NCBI GenBank assembly: GCA_050291585.1
Contig: JBNKKA010000048.1
Location: 1-26,670, forward strand
Length of the DNA: 26,670 nt
Source of the DNA: JASJCL01 sp050291585
GTDB taxonomy: Bacteria > Desulfobacterota > Desulfobacteria > Desulfobacterales > Desulfosarcinaceae
Direction of reading: 5' to 3'
Shown here in pieces: positions 6,472 through 15,674 of the stretch. The stretch's first letter is position 1. Every line of letters starts with the position of its first letter. The notes under the pieces are model-generated. The model was not told the origin of the DNA. It ran no database searches and worked only from the letters and a program-made list of their open reading frames with translations. A program made the position numbers and the translations under genes.

Positions 6472-7089
6472 ATGTTTGATAAAACCGTGAAAACGAACCA
6501 GAACCCAGCAGTCGACGGACTGACTCAAACCGCCCTCCCCCAAAAAACGCCGCCCATCGTCTCCTTTGTGGGTCACTCGGGCTCGGGTAAAACCACCTTC
6601 ATCGAAAAACTGATCCGTCTGCTCACCTCCCAGGGCATCAGAGTGGCCCTGATCAAGCATGATGTCCACGGTTTTGAAATGGATAAACCGGGCAAGGATA
6701 CCTGGCGCCATAAAAAGGCTGGCGCAGTCGCCACGCTGATCTCTTCGGCCAAACAAATCGGTCTCGTCATGGACAGCGAGTATGATCACCAGCCCGAAGA
6801 GTTGCTTCCCCTGCTGCCCGCCGCCGACCTAATCATCATCGAAGGGTATAAACGCAGCCATTGCCCCAAGATCGAAGTTTTCCGCCCAGAAGCCACCGGT
6901 GACGCCGAGCCCATATGCCTGACCGACCCCCACCTGATCGCCATCATAAGCGATCTCCCCCTGGGTGTGGACAAGCCCCTTTTCACCCTTTCGGACGTGG
7001 CCGGCGTGGCCGCCTTTCTCAGAGACGCCCTCGCCGCTTCTGGAGACGCCCTCTCCGATTCTGGAGACGCCCTCTCCGCAAAAAAATAG
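6472..7089 (+). CDS. mobB: Molybdopterin-guanine dinucleotide biosynthesis protein MobB
   Basis: 205 residues. A P-loop VSFVGHSGSGKTTFIEKLI lies near residues 26-44, followed by RVALIKHDVHGFEMDKPGKDTWRHKKAGA, the characteristic MobB segment, and LIIIEGYKRSHCPKIEVFRPE near 120. MobB binds GTP and assists MobA in forming the guanine dinucleotide form of the Mo/W cofactor, which formate dehydrogenases need. The start ATG at 6472 has only a weak ribosome site. The last 20 residues are a degenerate heptad, DALAASG-DALSDSG-DALSAKK, encoded by a 21-base tandem repeat and absent from typical MobB. It is divergent from fmdE and convergent with the kinase gene (14 bases between stops). Confidence 0.95.
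   Translation: MFDKTVKTNQNPAVDGLTQTALPQKTPPIVSFVGHSGSGKTTFIEKLIRLLTSQGIRVALIKHDVHGFEMDKPGKDTWRHKKAGAVATLISSAKQIGLVMDSEYDHQPEELLPLLPAADLIIIEGYKRSHCPKIEVFRPEATGDAEPICLTDPHLIAIISDLPLGVDKPLFTLSDVAGVAAFLRDALAASGDALSDSGDALSAKK
7024..7080 (+). repeat. mobB: 21-base tandem repeat at the 3' end of mobB
   Basis: Units begin at 7024, 7045 and 7066, each starting GACGCCCTC; the last is cut short at 15 bases. They encode DALxxSG heptads at the C-terminus. In-frame slippage expansion is the simple explanation. Confidence 0.85.
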
Positions 7090-7103
7090 CTAGTAAAATC
7101 ACC

Positions 7104-9605
7104 TCAGACGATCTGGGTCTCATTTTCAGGCGAATTCAAAGCTTCACGCACCGCTTCCGCAAGCGTGTTCATGTCCAAGGGTTTCATCAGGAATTTACGA
7201 ATGCCCATACGCCTTGCCCCTTTTTGATCGAGGCGGTCGGTATAGCCGGTACACAGAATGATAGGGATGTCCGCACGGATGGCGATGATCGCCTGAGCCA
7301 GGTGCTCCCCCGTCATGGCGGGCATATTCATGTCGGTGATCACCAGATCGAATTGATCCGGGCTTTGTTTGAAAACCTCCAGCGCATTGAGGCTCCCCAC
7401 CGCGCCCGTCACCCCATAGCCCAAGCGCCTGAGCATTTGCGAACAAATCTCCACCAGCTCACTTTCATCATCGACAATGAGAATGCGCTCGGTGCCACCG
7501 GAGAGGCGACCTTCTGCCTCTTGGTCGACCACTGTATTCTCTTCTTCGGTGGTGGGTAGCAGGACTCGAAATGCAGCGCCCTCGCCGGCGACGCTTTTCA
7601 CCGTGATGGCTCCACCGTGGCTTTTAACGATGCCATGCACGACGGCGAGCCCCAGTCCGGTGCCTTTGTCCTTGGTGCTGAAGTAAGGGTCGAAAATGCT
7701 CTCCAGAACTTCTGCAGGGATGCCCGAGCCTGTGTCTTCAACCGACAGGTTCAGATATTCGCCCGGTGGTAGATCCACGGCTATGGTCTGTCCGTCATGG
7801 ACGATGTCGGTCAGAGAGATGGAGAGTCGACCACCCTCTTCTTCCATGGCATGGTAGGCATTTGTACACAGATTCATGATGATCTGATGGATCTGGGTGG
7901 AATCGGCGAGCACTTTTCGATGGGTCTCGATACGGTGTTCAAGACGAATATGGGATGGTAGGGACGCCTTGAGCAGGCTCAGGGCCTCTTTGACGATGGG
8001 GGCGACGCTTAGGGGTGTGAAGATCTGCTCCTGCATGCGGCTGAAGGTGAGGATCTGGGCGACTAGCTCCTTAGCGCGCTGACCGGCGTCGAGGATGGCG
8101 GTAAGTTTGCGGTGGAGGCCGTGGGTGGTGTCGTCCAGATCCAGGCAGCCCAACTCTGCGTATCCAATCACGGCACTGAGGATATTGTTGAAGTCATGGG
8201 CGATCCCCCCGGCCAAGGTGCCCAGGGCCTCCATCTTCTGAGCCTGACGGAGCCGGGCTTCCAGTTCGGCTTTTTCCTCGGCCGAGCGCTTTGAGGCGGT
8301 CAGGTCGATAAAGCTCTCCAGGAGACATTCTTGGCCCCGGAAAGTGGTGCGCGTGATGGTCTTGAGGATGGGTATCCGGCGCCCATCACGGGCGAGCAGC
8401 AGGTGCTCGGAGGAATCGACCTCCTGGCCGAGGTCGAGAATAGGGCAAAGCGCTTCATCGTTGGGATTCAGCACCTCGTCGCAATTACAGCCAATGATCT
8501 CGTCGGCGGATGCACCGATCATCACCAAGGCGGTGGGGTTCACGTAGACAACCACCCGATTGCGTACCGCCACGATGATGATGCCGATGCGGATATTGTC
8601 AAGGATCGAACGGAATTGTTGCTCACGCTCCACGAGGCTCTCGGTGGCCCGCACGGCCCTTAGGGCCTCACAGCTGTATGAAGCCAGGATGGTGCCGATC
8701 TCCTTGTCCTGTTCGAGAAAAGGCGGTGGCGTCTTGCTGTGAAGGGTCAATATGGCGATGATATTACCGGTCTCGTCAGGCAGGGGAAAAACGAGTGCCG
8801 AGCCATCTTGGTAATGTTGCCAGCCACTGGAGGAAAGGCGCACCTCGCCGGTAATGTCTTCAATCAGGATGGGCTTTTTCCGTTCGATCACCTGCTGAAA
8901 GACGGAATCTCCCGAAATGGGGAAGGCGATAAACGCCGGCGCATGCCCGGGGTCCAGGGCGTGCACCAGCCGTAGCCCTTTCTCTTCGATTATATAGAGA
9001 CTGCCGCCGGTGGCCAGCATGTGCTTGCCGAACTCCTCCAGTAAAAGGGAGCCAAAGGTTTCAACTTCGGCGCAGAAGGAGAGCGTGCGGGTGGTCTCGA
9101 CGATGTTGCGCAGGCGCATATTGATGCGGCTGAGGTGGTCGTTGGCCTGTTTCAGTTCCTGGGTACGTTCGGCCACCATCAGCTCCAGGTGCTGCTGGTA
9201 GCGACGATTCTCCCGCAGCAGACGCACCTTCTCCAGCGCCTTATCGATGGCATGATCCAACACCGAAAAATCGTCGATGGGCTTGAGGATGTAATCCCAG
9301 GCCCCTCTTTTGACGGCTTCCACGGCATCCGCGATCACACCGGTTCCGGAGATCACGATGAGGGGCGTATCCGGGCTGGAGGTGTTGATCTTGGCCAGTA
9401 CCTCCAAACCGTCGTCCACCTCCGGCATGCGTAGGTCTACCAGGACAAGATCTATCTTCTCGGCCGCGAAGTGCTCCAGACCGATAGGTCCATTTTCCGC
9501 GGTAATAGTAGTAAACTCCCTGTCCTCCAGGTAGTTGGCAATACTCTCACGAACGGTGGCTTCATCATCGATAACCAGTATGGTCGCTCCACTGACTTCC
9601 ATCAT
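7104..9605 (-). CDS. Hybrid sensor histidine kinase, REC-GAF-PAS-HisKA-HATPase-REC
   Basis: 833 residues from the ATG at 9605 (a TTG at 9626 extends it by seven residues but is less likely). In order: a receiver domain (ILVIDDE; acceptor Asp in LVLVDLRMP near 57), a coiled coil to about 170, a GAF-like sensor (about 175-330), a PAS domain (about 335-450), HisKA with the phosphorylated His in GGIAHDFNNILSAVIGYAEL (near 475), HATPase_c with NLCTNAYHAMEE, DTGSGIP and GTGLGLAVVHGIVKSHGG, and a second receiver (RILIVDDE; LVITDMNMP). The first receiver at the N-terminus suggests input from another kinase; the last suggests an internal phosphorelay. The PAS part carries GCNCDEVLNPNDEALCPI, three Cys that could sense redox state or bind metal. 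No response regulator or DNA-binding partner is adjacent, so its target is unknown. Confidence 0.93.
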   Translation of the reverse strand: MMEVSGATILVIDDEATVRESIANYLEDREFTTITAENGPIGLEHFAAEKIDLVLVDLRMPEVDDGLEVLAKINTSSPDTPLIVISGTGVIADAVEAVKRGAWDYILKPIDDFSVLDHAIDKALEKVRLLRENRRYQQHLELMVAERTQELKQANDHLSRINMRLRNIVETTRTLSFCAEVETFGSLLLEEFGKHMLATGGSLYIIEEKGLRLVHALDPGHAPAFIAFPISGDSVFQQVIERKKPILIEDITGEVRLSSSGWQHYQDGSALVFPLPDETGNIIAILTLHSKTPPPFLEQDKEIGTILASYSCEALRAVRATESLVEREQQFRSILDNIRIGIIIVAVRNRVVVYVNPTALVMIGASADEIIGCNCDEVLNPNDEALCPILDLGQEVDSSEHLLLARDGRRIPILKTITRTTFRGQECLLESFIDLTASKRSAEEKAELEARLRQAQKMEALGTLAGGIAHDFNNILSAVIGYAELGCLDLDDTTHGLHRKLTAILDAGQRAKELVAQILTFSRMQEQIFTPLSVAPIVKEALSLLKASLPSHIRLEHRIETHRKVLADSTQIHQIIMNLCTNAYHAMEEEGGRLSISLTDIVHDGQTIAVDLPPGEYLNLSVEDTGSGIPAEVLESIFDPYFSTKDKGTGLGLAVVHGIVKSHGGAITVKSVAGEGAAFRVLLPTTEEENTVVDQEAEGRLSGGTERILIVDDESELVEICSQMLRRLGYGVTGAVGSLNALEVFKQSPDQFDLVITDMNMPAMTGEHLAQAIIAIRADIPIILCTGYTDRLDQKGARRMGIRKFLMKPLDMNTLAEAVREALNSPENETQIV

Positions 9606-9961
9606 ACAAACCCTGTTTCTGCTCAACGCGAAGTAAAACTACCAAGATAAGAATTTAGTTGTTCGCCGAAACCTTGCGTGACGCAGACATTAGCACGCTT
9701 AAATCCACCGAACAATATGTCAACTTGAATAAAACGAGATCATTTATATGGTGGTTCCCGAGTTTTCACCAGTGCCGTCTTCTTTTATGCTTGCCGGAAA
9801 CACTGCATTGCTAATTTTACAATAGAAACAAACGGTTGGGATAAAAAAACGCTAATGTCAGGTGGAGAACTGACGATAGCAATAGCAGTTCCTCAAGTGT
9901 TGCCGAATGTCACCCGTCTCTTCAAAACCTCAATTTGACACTTAGTAAGGAGTGCAACCGA
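9606..9961. other. Intergenic region between divergent kinase and lipoprotein genes
   Basis: This holds the 5' ends of two divergent genes. It is AT-richer than the flanks. A TTGACA lies on the - strand at 9723-9718 without a good -10, and GAACTG/CAGTTC forms a short inverted repeat near 9867-9892. I see no gene, RNA or convincing promoter. AAGGAG at 9947-9952 is the ribosome site of the lipoprotein gene. Confidence 0.5.
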
Positions 9962-11866
9962 ATGCTCAGATACCGACTCGCCCTAATCTCCTTGTTGATA
10001 AGCTTCTCCGTCTTCACCGCCTGTGGCCACAGCGGCAACGAGGGCAGCACCGATGGTGACTCCCCAGCGGCCACCGCTGATTACACCTACGATGCCGTAG
10101 TGGGGGAAAGCGTCAATCTGTCTGCCCTGCTTTTCTCTGAAGCTGCCGGGGCTACGGAAACCGCCATCGACGCCAAATGGGACGAGATCGACGCCATTTA
10201 CGAAGCGCTGGGTCAGATCGCCATCCCCGGCGGCTATACTCCACAGACGGTCTGTGACGCCGTTGATACCATCTTCGGTGCGGAGCTGATACCGGGATTG
10301 GTATCCACCTGCGAGACCCTGGCCACCGAACTATTGGCCCTTAACAACCTCCAGGAGGTGGTTAACTATGCAGCCGACTATCTCTGGGCATCCAACAATG
10401 AATCGGTCTCCCTGGTGAATGGCAGTGGACTGGCCCTGGCCACAAACGAAGGGGTGGCGACCATCACGGCCACCCCGCCGGACGGCGGCACCCCCGTCAC
10501 CATAGCCATCAACGCCCAGGAGGTGGTCAACGATGTGCGCGACCTGCAGATCCAGAACGAGGCCGTTGTCTCCATCGAGGACGGAACCTTGCAGAGCTTC
10601 AACGCCGACGGCACAGTTAAAAATGAAGCACCCATCACCATCGTGAGCTATGACGAAGACACCGGCGCGATGGAGGTGAGCGGCGCAGGAGCCCTCCTGG
10701 TGTCTGCGGACCAATTGGTGGCCATCGCCCCTTGCGACCTGTTCCCCGACGGCGGCCTTCGTCAGATCGACAGGGTTACCGGCCTGCTCAATGGGAATGT
10801 CTCCCTCGGCACCAGCGAGGGAGATATGGCCACGGTGATTCAGACACTGGAGATGGACCATAAGGAGAGCGTCGACGATACCGGAGCCGTCGAAAGCGGT
10901 GCGGGCGATGATCGTGAAGCCGGTGAAAGCATGACGCTTGCCCCCGGTGTGCGCCGGCTCAGCGCGAATGAGTTCCGGCGGAGCGTTCGACGCCTGGATG
11001 GCGCAAGCACCGATCCCGGCCGCGCCAGTGCTGTGGCCTCTCGGGTGGTTGAGCAAAAAAATTTCCTCGCCAGGGCAGCCGCCTCGGGAGACTGGAACCC
11101 CAGATATGCATTCGAGTTCGACTACTCGGACAGCCAGGCCAACGAATCCGACGGACACGGCAGCATGGCGGTCAGGGGCGTCATCGGCTTCGAGATGCCG
11201 GTGCACTTTTACCTGCGCTACTCCGATTGGAAGCTGCGCCGTTTCGTGGGAAGCTTCAAGCCGACCCAGTACGCCGAGATCGAAGTGGAGGTGGACGGCG
11301 ATGCCGATATCTCCCGCACCCTCGCCGAGGTCAGGGCCCCCTCGATCAAGTTTTTCATCGGCCCCCTGCCGGTCTATGTGCGTCCCATTTTTGAGGTGTC
11401 CGTCCATGGCGAGGCCGAGGGTAACGCGGTGGTACTCTCCGTGGTCGACTACGAAGTCTATAGCAAGTATGGCGTCGACTATCGCCGGGGGCGTTCCGGT
11501 CCCGACTGGAAGCCCGTCACGGGCTACAATCGTGTCTTCCACGATCCGGAGATCGTGGACGGCGATTTCACCCTCCAGGCCTATGGCCGCATCGAGCCCA
11601 AGCTGCGTTTCTACGGGCTAGGCGGACCTTATGCGCGCGCCGACATCGGCGCCACCCTGAGGGCTGATACCAGCAAAACCGACCCCGGCGAAGACTGGGC
11701 CACGCTCGACAGCTTCCTCAAGGTCTCAACGGGGGTCTCCTTCGACATCACCGTCGAAGTCGGCCCCTTTGACCATTCCATCATCGATTACGACAAGAAT
11801 TTCGGCCTTATCTTGAACAAAAGTCGCACAGAGTGGGACAGCGATGGTCCCTATAGTGGCAGCTGA
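9962..11866 (+). CDS. Large predicted lipoprotein of unknown function
   Basis: 634 residues from the ATG at 9962, which has AAGGAG nine bases upstream; an in-frame TTG at 9935 lies before the ribosome site and is not used here. The N-terminus is a lipoprotein signal, RYRLALISLLISFSVFTAC, with the lipobox Cys at residue 21 followed by a Gly/Ser/Asp-rich spacer. I recognise no catalytic family. A short stretch near 150-185 (GSGLALATNEGVATITATPPDGGTPVTIAI) resembles a bacterial Ig-like (BIG) fold. Residues about 300-370 are charged and low-complexity. The last 250 residues are rich in aromatic beta-strand-like segments (FEFDYSDSQAN, PVHFYLRYSDWKLRRFVGSF, ARADIGATLRAD). A surface-exposed or outer-membrane-anchored beta-rich protein is likely. 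It stands alone between a divergent kinase and formate dehydrogenase; it ends at a strong hairpin. Confidence 0.8.
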   Translation: MLRYRLALISLLISFSVFTACGHSGNEGSTDGDSPAATADYTYDAVVGESVNLSALLFSEAAGATETAIDAKWDEIDAIYEALGQIAIPGGYTPQTVCDAVDTIFGAELIPGLVSTCETLATELLALNNLQEVVNYAADYLWASNNESVSLVNGSGLALATNEGVATITATPPDGGTPVTIAINAQEVVNDVRDLQIQNEAVVSIEDGTLQSFNADGTVKNEAPITIVSYDEDTGAMEVSGAGALLVSADQLVAIAPCDLFPDGGLRQIDRVTGLLNGNVSLGTSEGDMATVIQTLEMDHKESVDDTGAVESGAGDDREAGESMTLAPGVRRLSANEFRRSVRRLDGASTDPGRASAVASRVVEQKNFLARAAASGDWNPRYAFEFDYSDSQANESDGHGSMAVRGVIGFEMPVHFYLRYSDWKLRRFVGSFKPTQYAEIEVEVDGDADISRTLAEVRAPSIKFFIGPLPVYVRPIFEVSVHGEAEGNAVVLSVVDYEVYSKYGVDYRRGRSGPDWKPVTGYNRVFHDPEIVDGDFTLQAYGRIEPKLRFYGLGGPYARADIGATLRADTSKTDPGEDWATLDSFLKVSTGVSFDITVEVGPFDHSIIDYDKNFGLILNKSRTEWDSDGPYSGS

Positions 11867-11877
11867 GAAAGCTTCAC

Positions 11878-11903
11878 CGGGAGCCTGCGCCAGGAGGCTC
11901 CCG
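11878..11903 (+). terminator. Hairpin terminator after the lipoprotein gene
   Basis: CGGGAGCCT (11878-11886) pairs perfectly with AGGCTCCCG (11895-11903) around an eight-base loop, 11 bases after the stop codon. A C-rich run rather than a T tract follows, so termination may be weak or factor-assisted. Confidence 0.5.
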
Positions 11904-11992
11904 ACCCCCCGCCTTATTATGCCAAAATTTACTTAGTTATAATCGTTATTCCAAATTGTTATATACATTTTTTAAGTTTTTTTATGTCATAA

Positions 11993-12021
11993 TTGACTTA
12001 ATCAAGTCCACATGCTATCCC
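11993..12021 (+). promoter_or_regulatory. Candidate promoter and dyad upstream of fdhA
   Basis: TTGACT (11993-11998), a 17-base spacer ending in TGC, and TATCCC (12016-12021) resemble a -35 with an extended -10. The -35 overlaps the dyad GACTT-AATC-AAGTC (11995-12008), a possible operator. A single ModE-like half-site, GTTATATAC, lies at 11958-11966. Confidence 0.3.
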
Positions 12022-12091
12022 CCTGCTCATCGTCCTTCCCGACACTCTAGTCAGACCCGAAATCGCACCGGATAATCAAGGAGCAGGCCCA

Positions 12092-14893
12092 ATGGAGACC
12101 CCTCACCTGGTGATCAATGGCCGTGAGATCACTTTTACACCTGGACAAACGATTCTGGAGGCGGCCCGCGCCCAGGCGATCCGCATCCCTACTCTCTGTC
12201 ACCTGAAAGGCACGACGCCCACAGGTGCATGTCGCATCTGCGTCGTTGAGGTGCAAGGCGCCCGCACGCTATTAGCGGCCTGCAGCACCCCGGCGGCCAA
12301 GGGCATGGTGGTTCAGACCGAATCGCCCAAGGTGATCCAGGCCCGCAAGATGGTGCTGGAACTGATGCTCTCCTCGGGCAACCACAATTGTGCCATCGCC
12401 AATGGCGACATCGCCCATGCTGGGGAACCGGATGCCTGGACCGAGTTACAGATGCGGGTCCAGGCAGAGGACGCATCTGACGAGCTATGCCCGGCCTGGG
12501 GGGACTGCGAGCTCCAGAATCTGGCCTACGAATATCAGGTCAGCGGCAACGGCTATGATCCTGGTGGCAGCGAGTACCCAATGGAGTTGGCCAATCCTCT
12601 GATCGTACGCGACTTTTCGCGCTGCATCCTCTGCGGCCGCTGTGTACAGGCCTGCAACGAGGTGCAGGTCAACCGGGCCATCAGCTTCGGTTACCGCGGC
12701 GCAGGTGCCAAGATCGTGGCCGCCGGCGACCGCTGCCTGAAGGACTCGGACTGCGTCTTCTGCGGGGAGTGCATCCAAGCCTGCCCGGTGGGCGCCTTGG
12801 TGGAGAAAAAAGCGCGCCACACCTGGCGGCCCTGGAAAACGGAGAAGATCCGCACCACCTGCCCTTACTGCGGAGTGGGCTGCCAGCAACTGCTGCATGT
12901 CCAGGAGGGTAAGATCGTCAAGGTCACCGGCGTTGAAAATGCCCAGCCCAACCAGGGGCGCCTGTGCGTCAAAGGCCGTTTCGGCTACGACTTCATCTAC
13001 TCCCCCGAGCGACTCAAAACGCCCCTCATCCGCACCGAGGGCGGTGACTTCCGGGAGGCCTCCTGGGAGGAGGCCCTCGACTTGGTGACAGAGAAGTTCC
13101 AGGCCATCATCACAGAGAGCGGCCCGGACGCCCTGGCCGGAGTCAGCTGCGCGCGCAGCATCAACGAAGACTCCTACAACATGCAGAAGCTCTTCCGGGC
13201 GGTGTTTCAGACCAACAACATCGACCATTGTGCCCGCACTTGACATGCTCCCACTGTCGCCGGTCTGGCGACCAGTTTCGGTTCCGGGGCGATGACCAAC
13301 TCATTCGACGAGTTCTCTCACGCAAAGATGTTCTTCGTGATAGGCTCCAACATGTGCGAGGCCCATCCGGTGGCGGCCACCTTCGTCAAAAACGCCGTCC
13401 AGAAAGGCGCCCAGCTCATCGTGGCGGATCCCCGCAGGCATCCCCTGGTGGAGCACGCCCACCTGCACGTGCCCCTGCGGGTGGGTAGCGACATCGCCCT
13501 GCTCAACAGCGTCATGCAGGTCCTCATCGAAGAGGATCTCTACGATAAAAAATTCGTCAACTCTTGCACGGTGGGCTTCGATGATCTTGAGGCCAAGGTG
13601 GCAGACTATCCGCCGGAGAAGGCCGCCAAGATCTGCGGTATTTCGGAAGCGATGATCCGCGATCTGGCCCGCCGCTTGGCCTCCGTCAAGCCCGTGATGC
13701 TCTGCTATACACTGGGGATCACCGAGCACACCTGCGGCACCCACAATGTCATGAGTGTGGCCAACCTGCAGATGCTCCTGGGCAACATGGGCGTGGCTTG
13801 CGGGGGCGTCAACCCCCTGCGGGGCCAGAACAATGTCCAGGGAGCCTGTGACATGGGCGCCTTGCCCAATGTCTACCCCGGCTACCAGAAAGTGATCGAC
13901 GCCGATTCGCGGGCCAAGTTCGCCGCCGCCTGGGGGGTGGACGCCCTGCCAGCCGAAAACGGCCTCATGCTTCCCCAGATGATGGAGGGGCTCGGCTCCG
14001 GGAAAGTACGCGGTTTCTGGATCTTCGGGGAGAACCTGGCCAACACCGAACCCAACATGACCAAGGTGGCCCACGAGTTGGAATCGGCCGAATTCATCGT
14101 CTGCAGCGACATCTTCCAGACCGAGACCACCCGCTTCGCCCACGTTATCTTCCCGGCGGCGGCCTGGAGCGAGAACGATGGCACCTTCACCAATAGTGAG
14201 CGACGCATCAGTATGGTGCGCACCGCCAGCCCGGCGCCGGGTGACGCCAGACCCAACTGGTGGGTCTTCAGAGAGATCGCCAAGCGCTTTGGGCATGACT
14301 GGCCTTCTGCCAGCGCCCAGTCGATCTGGGACGACGAGATCTCTGTTCTGGCGCCCCAGATGTGCGGCATCAAATACTATCGCATCGAGGGCGACGGCCT
14401 CCAGTGGCCCTGTCCCAATGAAAATCATCCCGGCACCTGTTTTCTCCACCAGGACGGTCAGTTCACCTGTGGTCTGGGCGTCTTCAACCCCGTGGACTGG
14501 GCACCGCCGGTGGAGGAAGCCGATGAGGACTACCCCTTCGTTCTCAGTACCGGCCGGCGCCTGACCCATTACCACACACGGACCCAGACCGGTCGCTGTG
14601 AGGGTCTCAACGACATCCTCGGTGACGAGAGCGCCGACATCTCCATCGAAGATGCCCGCGACTTCGGCATCGCCGACGGTGAGTGGATTCAGGTGGCTTC
14701 AAGACGCGGTAAGGTTAAGGTGCGCGCCAAGGTCACCCGTCAGGTGCCGCGGGGCATGGTCTGGATGGCCTTTCACTTCCAGAAGAACAATGCCAACTGG
14801 CTCACCATGGACGCCTTCGATTCCATCACCATGACGGCCGAGTACAAAGCTTGCGCGGTACGGATCGACAAACTGGCGCGAAGTGACATGTAA
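12092..14893 (+). CDS. fdhA: Selenocysteine-containing formate dehydrogenase alpha subunit with N-terminal NuoG-like Fe-S domains
   Basis: One 933-residue reading frame interrupted by a TGA at 13241-13243, read as Sec384 in NNIDHCART-U-HAPTVAGLATSFGSGAM; E. coli FdhF has the closely similar CARV-U-HGPSVAG. Domains in order: 2Fe-2S ferredoxin (Cys 36, 47, 50, 64); a His/Cys cluster region (H98, C100, C133, C139) with about 30 extra residues inside; two 4Fe-4S clusters (CILCGRCVQAC, CVFCGECIQAC); the Mo-enzyme 4Fe-4S segment TCPYCGVGCQ with LCVKGR; the Mo/W-bis-MGD catalytic domain; and the C-terminal dinucleotide-binding domain (STGRRLTHYHTRTQTGRC). It oxidises formate or reduces CO2, probably in the cytoplasm, as no Tat signal is present. 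The N-terminal extension is that of NAD- or electron-bifurcating-type enzymes, yet no NuoE/F-like partner is next to it. SD AAGGAG at 12079-12084. Confidence 0.96.
13254..13275 (+). other. fdhA: SECIS hairpin of fdhA
   Basis: TCGCC (13257-13261) pairs with GGCGA (13267-13271) around a GGTCT loop, and CTG (13254-13256) pairs with CAG (13273-13275) across a one-base bulge. The loop starts 18 bases after the UGA. The GGTCT loop is the same as in E. coli fdhF, the classical SelB-binding SECIS. Confidence 0.88.
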
Positions 14894-14987
14894 GCGACGA
14901 TCAGTGGACAAAATAGAAAGGACGCAATAGAAGCGCTACCATCGTGTTGGCCCCGATGTTGGGGTTGATAGGTATGGCCGGTGTTTT
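14754..14987 (+). repeat. Long direct repeat, copy 1 (fdhA 3' end plus downstream DNA)
   Basis: From GGCATGGT at 14754 the last 46 codons of fdhA and about 95 bases beyond the stop are repeated at 19004-19257, mostly identical by eye. Copy 1 lacks about 19 bases (TACCCGAGAAAGGGTTGAT-like) present in copy 2. The two copies bracket the mosaic region with the trp cassette. Confidence 0.85.
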
Positions 14988-15299
14988 TCAGGTGGTCTAC
15001 TTTTCTATACCTAAACTGAGCGATCTAGTTTTTAAGCAGAGCCGATCCGTGAGAATCCGGGAGAAAAAGCCTCAAGAGGATGGTTACCATCCTCATCGCA
15101 TCAACGATCATTGCGATAGCTGAAAAAATGATGGGTCACGGGCCAGATTTCGCAGATTCCGGACGCACTTATCCAACGTTGTTTGTAGTGACCCTATTGT
15201 ATTCAGCGTCAGCTATCTGAATACTGGCGCCATGTGACACCTTTTGGACAACTCAGGCATGCGAAGGCTGTCAATACACACTTGGGACACCTTCAGGAT

Positions 15300-15536
15300 C
15301 GTTTCTCCGCTATGGCCATCGTCCCGCATGTGTGCTTCGGGTACATAGTCCAGCCCGGCCTTGCGGCCTGTCTTGGGTTGCCTTAGATCGATGAGGCGCC
15401 CATCGATCTCTAGCCTACCCCGCCGTTGCTGCTGATACCGGCGCCCCCAAGGATCTCCCCGCATTATACTTCCAGGTCAAATCCTCGCACGGCATCCACA
15501 CCGCGATCACCGGCCACTATAAGGCCTTTGATGGCA
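15300..15536 (-). pseudogene. Relic of a BMP-type ABC transporter ATPase gene
   Basis: On the - strand the frame reads RGRLEIDGRLIDLRQPKTGRKAGLDYVPEAHMRDD, matching GRVEIDGRPIDLRQPKTVRKAGLAYVPEERMRDG of the intact ATPase in this window (nucleotides about 22790-22900). The relic continues at 15440-15536 as a diverged copy of 22958-23050. Between these parts about 54 bases of the intact gene, including the region coding for VSGLRPTIGG, are missing, and the reading frame is lost at both ends. Only about 240 bases of a gene of about 1.5 kb remain. It does not code for a working protein. Confidence 0.8.
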
Positions 15537-15674
15537 CTGTTGAAGCTCGGGTTGGTTGTGCATGACAGCCATGGGCATACCATTAGAATTTCCCCGCCTT
15601 CGGTCATCACTGAGCAAAAAATGGCGTTCATAGTGGCGCAGCTGAAAAAACTCCGACAGAGAAGTATAATTGTC

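Noticed and set aside
9935..9961. TTG start nine codons upstream for the lipoprotein
   Set aside because: It lies before the AAGGAG ribosome site and would add a charged stretch before the signal peptide.
10331..11542. Long - strand open frame (403 codons) opposite the lipoprotein gene
   Set aside because: It is antisense to a gene with ribosome site, lipobox and terminator; the translation is Gly/His/Asp-rich shadow sequence with no recognisable motif.
12092..13243. Two separate genes, a short ferredoxin-domain protein and a downstream molybdoenzyme from 13292
   Set aside because: The TGA is at the known Sec position, homology continues directly across it, and a SECIS hairpin follows. It is one gene.
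13301..14575. Long - strand open frame (424 codons) opposite fdhA
   Set aside because: A shadow of the GC-rich fdhA reading frame, with no independent motif.
14914..15300. Insertion sequence ends around the inverted repeats at 15076-15094 and 15199-15224
   Set aside because: The repeats are short, unrelated to each other, and no transposase or target duplication is seen.
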